Part shown: positions 61,481 through 64,000 of the stretch, in pieces
Position numbering within the stretch: the stretch's first letter is position 1
Layout: the number at the start of each line of letters is the position of its first letter
Origin: Novosphingobium arvoryzae
GTDB lineage: Bacteria; Pseudomonadota; Alphaproteobacteria; Sphingomonadales; Sphingomonadaceae
Reading direction: 5' to 3'
NCBI RefSeq assembly: GCF_014652615.1
Contig: NZ_BMZD01000005.1
Coordinates: 216,657-280,656 of the forward strand
DNA: 64,000 bases
Position numbers and translations under genes: made by a program
Notes under the pieces: model-generated
What the model was told of the DNA's origin: nothing
The model's input: only the letters and a program-made list of their open reading frames with translations
Database searches by the model: none

Positions 61481-63170
61481 ACCTACGTCCTCTCTGTCCG
61501 ATTTGGATTTCGGTGAGACCCCCGGCCGGATCGAAAAGCAGTTTGGCGGCGCGTTCGTCGTCAAGCGTTGCGTAAAGTTCGGCGATCAAGTCACAATGGT
61601 TCGGATTGTGCCCTGCGCCATCGGCGAGGAGAAACGCGCCGCGCCCTCGGCCGAAGAGTGCGGCCTCGAACAGCCGTGCACGGAGGCGAGGCGTTACGGC
61701 AGACACCAATGCCTCACGAACCGAGAGCGAAGCGGTCGAATTTATGGCGGCCCCCGCTGCCCGGGGTATGATCTGCTTGCTACGGTCAGGGTCGCAGAGA
61801 TCGAGACTGAGGTCGCCGCCGTGCACGACCGGCGTCATGTCGAATCCGGAAAGTTCCTTCGCAAGCGCTTCGGCCTTATTCGTACCGACAAATTTGGCAC
61901 CCAGTGCATGCCGGGCCATGTTGTGCGGCCGGAGCGACAACTCGTCGCTGACAGCGGCAATGCGTTGCCCGGCACGCGCCGCGTGCATCGCGAGCTTCGA
62001 TCCCACGCTCCCGCAGCCGAGCATGGCCAGCGCGGGACGTGCCCGCACGCCGGACAACGTCTGTAGCAAACCCACGGTGAGAGACTGATAGTGCATTGCG
62101 GGGGCGACCGGCTCATCGTCGCCGCCCGCGAACAGCGTGGACCGGTTCTTGTTGGCGCGTATCTCGACGACATACGGCAGCAGCTCGATGTCGGAGGCGC
62201 TGCCGATCAGATGAATCGGGCGACGCACGCACAGGACGATGCCGATCGGGATCGGCGCGAGCAGAAACATGCCGGCGAAGCTGCGCTCGACATTAGCAAG
62301 AAAGGATTCCAGACCTCTGCCGCATCCAAGTTCGGCCGCGCGGGTGCGAAGGTCGCGCAAGGTCGCGACGCTTTCAGGCAAATAGGTGGCGCTGATACGC
62401 GGCGTGCCATCGGAATTTTTGTCCGGCCAGACCACACCTACCACCGTGTTGCCCAGGCTGGCGTCGGAATCGGTCAGGCGCGAAGTGAACGTCGGATTAT
62501 CCGGTTTCCGCATAAGCGGCGTCGTCTCGCCCTTGCTCGAAACCCAGGTCTCTGCCGCGGTGTTGAGAAATGCCTCGGGCGCCCCCCGACGGAAGAACCT
62601 GCCCTGCCATGCGATCCACCCGCCGTTTCTGTTGACGACGCTGCGAGCGGCGTCAGCATCGATCTCAACGACATCGCGAAAATCGCGGCGGAGCATCGGC
62701 TCCCAACCCTGTGCGGGGTCGATCAGGCCGCTGACGGCGGCCTTGCGAAGCCAGATCGCGAGCTGCTCGACCAGATGGAAGATGCCATATTCGACCAGGC
62801 CGAACTGCAGAAAATATTCATCCTGGTCACCTTCGACCAGGCAGGGTCGCGGAGTTGCGGCGAAGGGCATGAGATGGGGAAAGTTGCGCGGGAAATCCTC
62901 GCGAAGATAGAAAAGCGGCGATTGCCACGGAAAGGCGGCGGGAAGCTTGATTATGACGGGCTCGCGTGTCCGAACACCACTCCGGCTGATGCCGTCCGCC
63001 TTCATGTCGAGCGGCATCTCGACATTCATGTCGAGCCGGATGCGCGGTCTGCCGTATTCAGGCTCGAGCACCTCACCTTCCACACATTCGGGGTGCGTCA
63101 ACGCCACGCGCAGGAGATGTTTTGCGGGATCGGTTTTCGCCTCAGTTGCCACCGGTTCAGCCATGCGCAC
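61473..63170 (-). CDS. E2-E1 fusion of a bacterial ubiquitin-like conjugation system (ThiF family)
   Basis: A 565-residue protein. The E2-like domain (about 20-165) has IIKLPAAFPWQSPLFYLRED, FPHLMPFAATPRPCLVEGDQ with the probable catalytic Cys110, and IDPAQGWEPM. A middle region of unknown fold follows, then an E1/ThiF adenylation domain (about 378-550) with LAMLGCGSVGSKLAMHAARA (GxGxxG near 385-390), DELSLRPHNMARHALGA and FGRGRGAFLLADGAGHNPN. It ends abruptly at EIQIGQRGRRCA, where I would expect a longer E1 tail, so the C-terminus may be lost. The start overlaps the metallo-beta-lactamase gene by 14 bases. No JAB peptidase or ubiquitin-like gene lies in the window. Confidence 0.8.
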   Translation of the reverse strand: MRMAEPVATEAKTDPAKHLLRVALTHPECVEGEVLEPEYGRPRIRLDMNVEMPLDMKADGISRSGVRTREPVIIKLPAAFPWQSPLFYLREDFPRNFPHLMPFAATPRPCLVEGDQDEYFLQFGLVEYGIFHLVEQLAIWLRKAAVSGLIDPAQGWEPMLRRDFRDVVEIDADAARSVVNRNGGWIAWQGRFFRRGAPEAFLNTAAETWVSSKGETTPLMRKPDNPTFTSRLTDSDASLGNTVVGVVWPDKNSDGTPRISATYLPESVATLRDLRTRAAELGCGRGLESFLANVERSFAGMFLLAPIPIGIVLCVRRPIHLIGSASDIELLPYVVEIRANKNRSTLFAGGDDEPVAPAMHYQSLTVGLLQTLSGVRARPALAMLGCGSVGSKLAMHAARAGQRIAAVSDELSLRPHNMARHALGAKFVGTNKAEALAKELSGFDMTPVVHGGDLSLDLCDPDRSKQIIPRAAGAAINSTASLSVREALVSAVTPRLRARLFEAALFGRGRGAFLLADGAGHNPNHCDLIAELYATLDDERAAKLLFDPAGGLTEIQIGQRGRRCA

Positions 63171-63801
63171 GCGCCTGGGCAGCAGTGGCGCCGATCCCCA
63201 GCGCGGCGACCGCCGCCTTGGCGGCGCTCTTCACAACCTTGGTGATACCGCTTGACGCGATCTCGTATTGCAACGCGCATTCCTCGTCCTCCCAGACGTC
63301 AGCAACGCAGATGAACCGATCGCTCTTGCCATCGACGATCGAAATATATTCACGCTTAGCGCGATCGCTGGGCGGGTCGGCCTCTTCAGGGTCGATCGCC
63401 TTTGAGCTAGCGACGACGATCGCGCCCTTCCGCATCTGGGCCAGCGCGCTACGCGCATCGTCGCAGACCTCTGCATCCTCCCCATAGGTCGAGTAGCTGT
63501 CGTAGCTAAGGCTGTGCCACGAGCAGTGGTGCGGCGCCTGGAGAATGTCGTAGCTCAGCCAGTCGGCCTGATAGTTCCCGTGCTTGCCCCACAGGCGCTC
63601 CCAGATAGCGACCTCAGCGTCGCCGCCCGTGAGGAACCGGCATTTGTCGAGGATGCCGCCGCCCCGGATCGAGAAGCGCAAGACGACCGAGGAATGATTC
63701 TTGCCGAGCAGTTCGTCCAACTCCTCGTCATCGTCCTGCGGAATTGGCGCGAGTAACTTACCGATCGGTAAGATTGCTCGCGTTGACCGGCGCCTTCGCA
63801 C
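63157..63801 (-). CDS. Metallo-beta-lactamase-fold protein, C-terminal part only (ComEC-like)
   Basis: A 214-residue product from GTG 63801; a stop lies 9 bases upstream. It matches the second half of ComEC-type MBL proteins: NHSSVVLRFSIRGG, CRFLTGGDAEVAIWERLW, DILQAPHHCSWHSLSY. The first half with the H-x-H-x-D-H metal motif is missing, so the protein is truncated or starts at a rearrangement point; a palindrome overlaps codons 10-15. In known bacterial ubiquitin-like operons an MBL gene accompanies E2/E1 genes, matching the overlap with the next gene. Hydrolytic activity is unlikely in this form. Confidence 0.6.
   Translation of the reverse strand: MRRRRSTRAILPIGKLLAPIPQDDDEELDELLGKNHSSVVLRFSIRGGGILDKCRFLTGGDAEVAIWERLWGKHGNYQADWLSYDILQAPHHCSWHSLSYDSYSTYGEDAEVCDDARSALAQMRKGAIVVASSKAIDPEEADPPSDRAKREYISIVDGKSDRFICVADVWEDEECALQYEIASSGITKVVKSAAKAAVAALGIGATAAQARAHG
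63757..63772. promoter_or_regulatory. Perfect 16-bp palindrome, copy 1
   Basis: CTTACCGATCGGTAAG, identical to 63807-63822, centres 50 bp apart (about five helical turns). TetR-family operators often look like TTACCG/CGGTAA. This copy lies inside the MBL reading frame. Confidence 0.6.
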
Positions 63802-63806
63802 CCGTT

Positions 63807-63822
63807 CTTACCGATCGGTAAG
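63807..63822. promoter_or_regulatory. Perfect 16-bp palindrome, copy 2
   Basis: Second copy of CTTACCGATCGGTAAG, upstream of the MBL fragment start. It contains the TAA stop that closes that frame upstream. Confidence 0.6.
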
Positions 63823-64000
63823 AAATCCCCTTGCTATCGGTGCGAGCGCCTACTCTGTTGACGGGAGAGCTTAATCGGCATGTCCACGGCATCTTGGTCA
63901 ACCGTAAGCGCCGACGGAACCCGGCCTTGTCAGTTTCTGGGCGGTGATGGAGTTCGCGAGGCGACAGGAGGCTTTGCGAGTGGATATCGAGCAGTCAAAC
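63823..64000 (+). other. Window edge; possible start of a rightward gene
   Basis: Two rightward frames are open to the edge, from ATG 63880 (MSTASWSTVSADGTRP) and ATG 63947 (MEFARRQEALRVDIEQSN). Neither is recognisable. The second looks more protein-like. No firm call. Confidence 0.2.

Noticed and set aside
1..64000. CRISPR array
   Set aside because: No regularly spaced direct repeats with unique spacers were seen; repeats found are IS ends, operators and palindromes.

Overview
The window looks like the chromosome of a high-GC alphaproteobacterium of the sphingomonad group (Novosphingobium/Sphingobium type). Grounds: codon use and GC, a TonB receptor with several Rieske and SDR catabolic genes, a carotenoid-oxygenase / TPP-decarboxylase cluster, and a P4-type integrase next to a tRNA-Leu gene. 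Genus is inference only.

Region 1 (1-14.6 kb) is compact and GC-rich: a catabolic cluster (carotenoid/lignostilbene-type cleavage oxygenase, DUF3237 protein, benzoylformate-decarboxylase-like enzyme, two MFS carriers, metal-dependent amidohydrolase/decarboxylase, aldehyde dehydrogenase, NTF2-like protein, two SDRs), then housekeeping-like genes (secreted protein, ParA-type ATPase, GST, NDUFA9-like reductase). One repeated 20-bp operator-like motif lies in front of the NTF2 gene and in the MFS/SDR divergent promoter.

Region 2 (14.7-64 kb) is a genomic island that starts at tRNA-Leu(CAG) with a tyrosine integrase and a large serine recombinase. A 35.8-kb composite transposon (18067-53881) splits it, bounded by two directly repeated IS21-family copies. 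The outer flanks share the 9-bp sequence ATCGGTAGC, and the Shine-Dalgarno of the serine recombinase sits on the far side of the transposon, so it inserted between SD and start codon. The left IS21 copy carries an IS3-family element; inside the cargo another IS3-family element has been hit by two IS110-family elements, and there is one IS5-family element.

The cargo (21.8-51.4 kb) encodes an apparently complete aromatic meta-cleavage pathway: two CarAa-like Rieske oxygenases, a ferredoxin-NAD reductase, an extradiol dioxygenase, a C-C hydrolase, and the hydratase / aldolase / acylating acetaldehyde dehydrogenase lower pathway. With them are an amidase, an M20 hydrolase, a maleate isomerase, an NCS1 permease, a TonB receptor and MarR, IclR and LysR regulators. 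The amide- and maleate-handling genes suggest a nitrogen-containing aromatic substrate; the substrate itself cannot be read from sequence. Two candidate operator families tie the units together.

Beyond the transposon (53.9-64 kb) the island carries a thermonuclease-like protein, a lytic transglycosylase and a Toprim fragment (both apparently truncated, head to head), a giant methyltransferase/Strawberry-notch helicase, a Xre/MbcA-RES toxin-antitoxin pair, and a ubiquitin-like conjugation operon (metallo-beta-lactamase fragment, E2-E1 fusion, small two-TM protein) preceded by two identical perfect palindromes.
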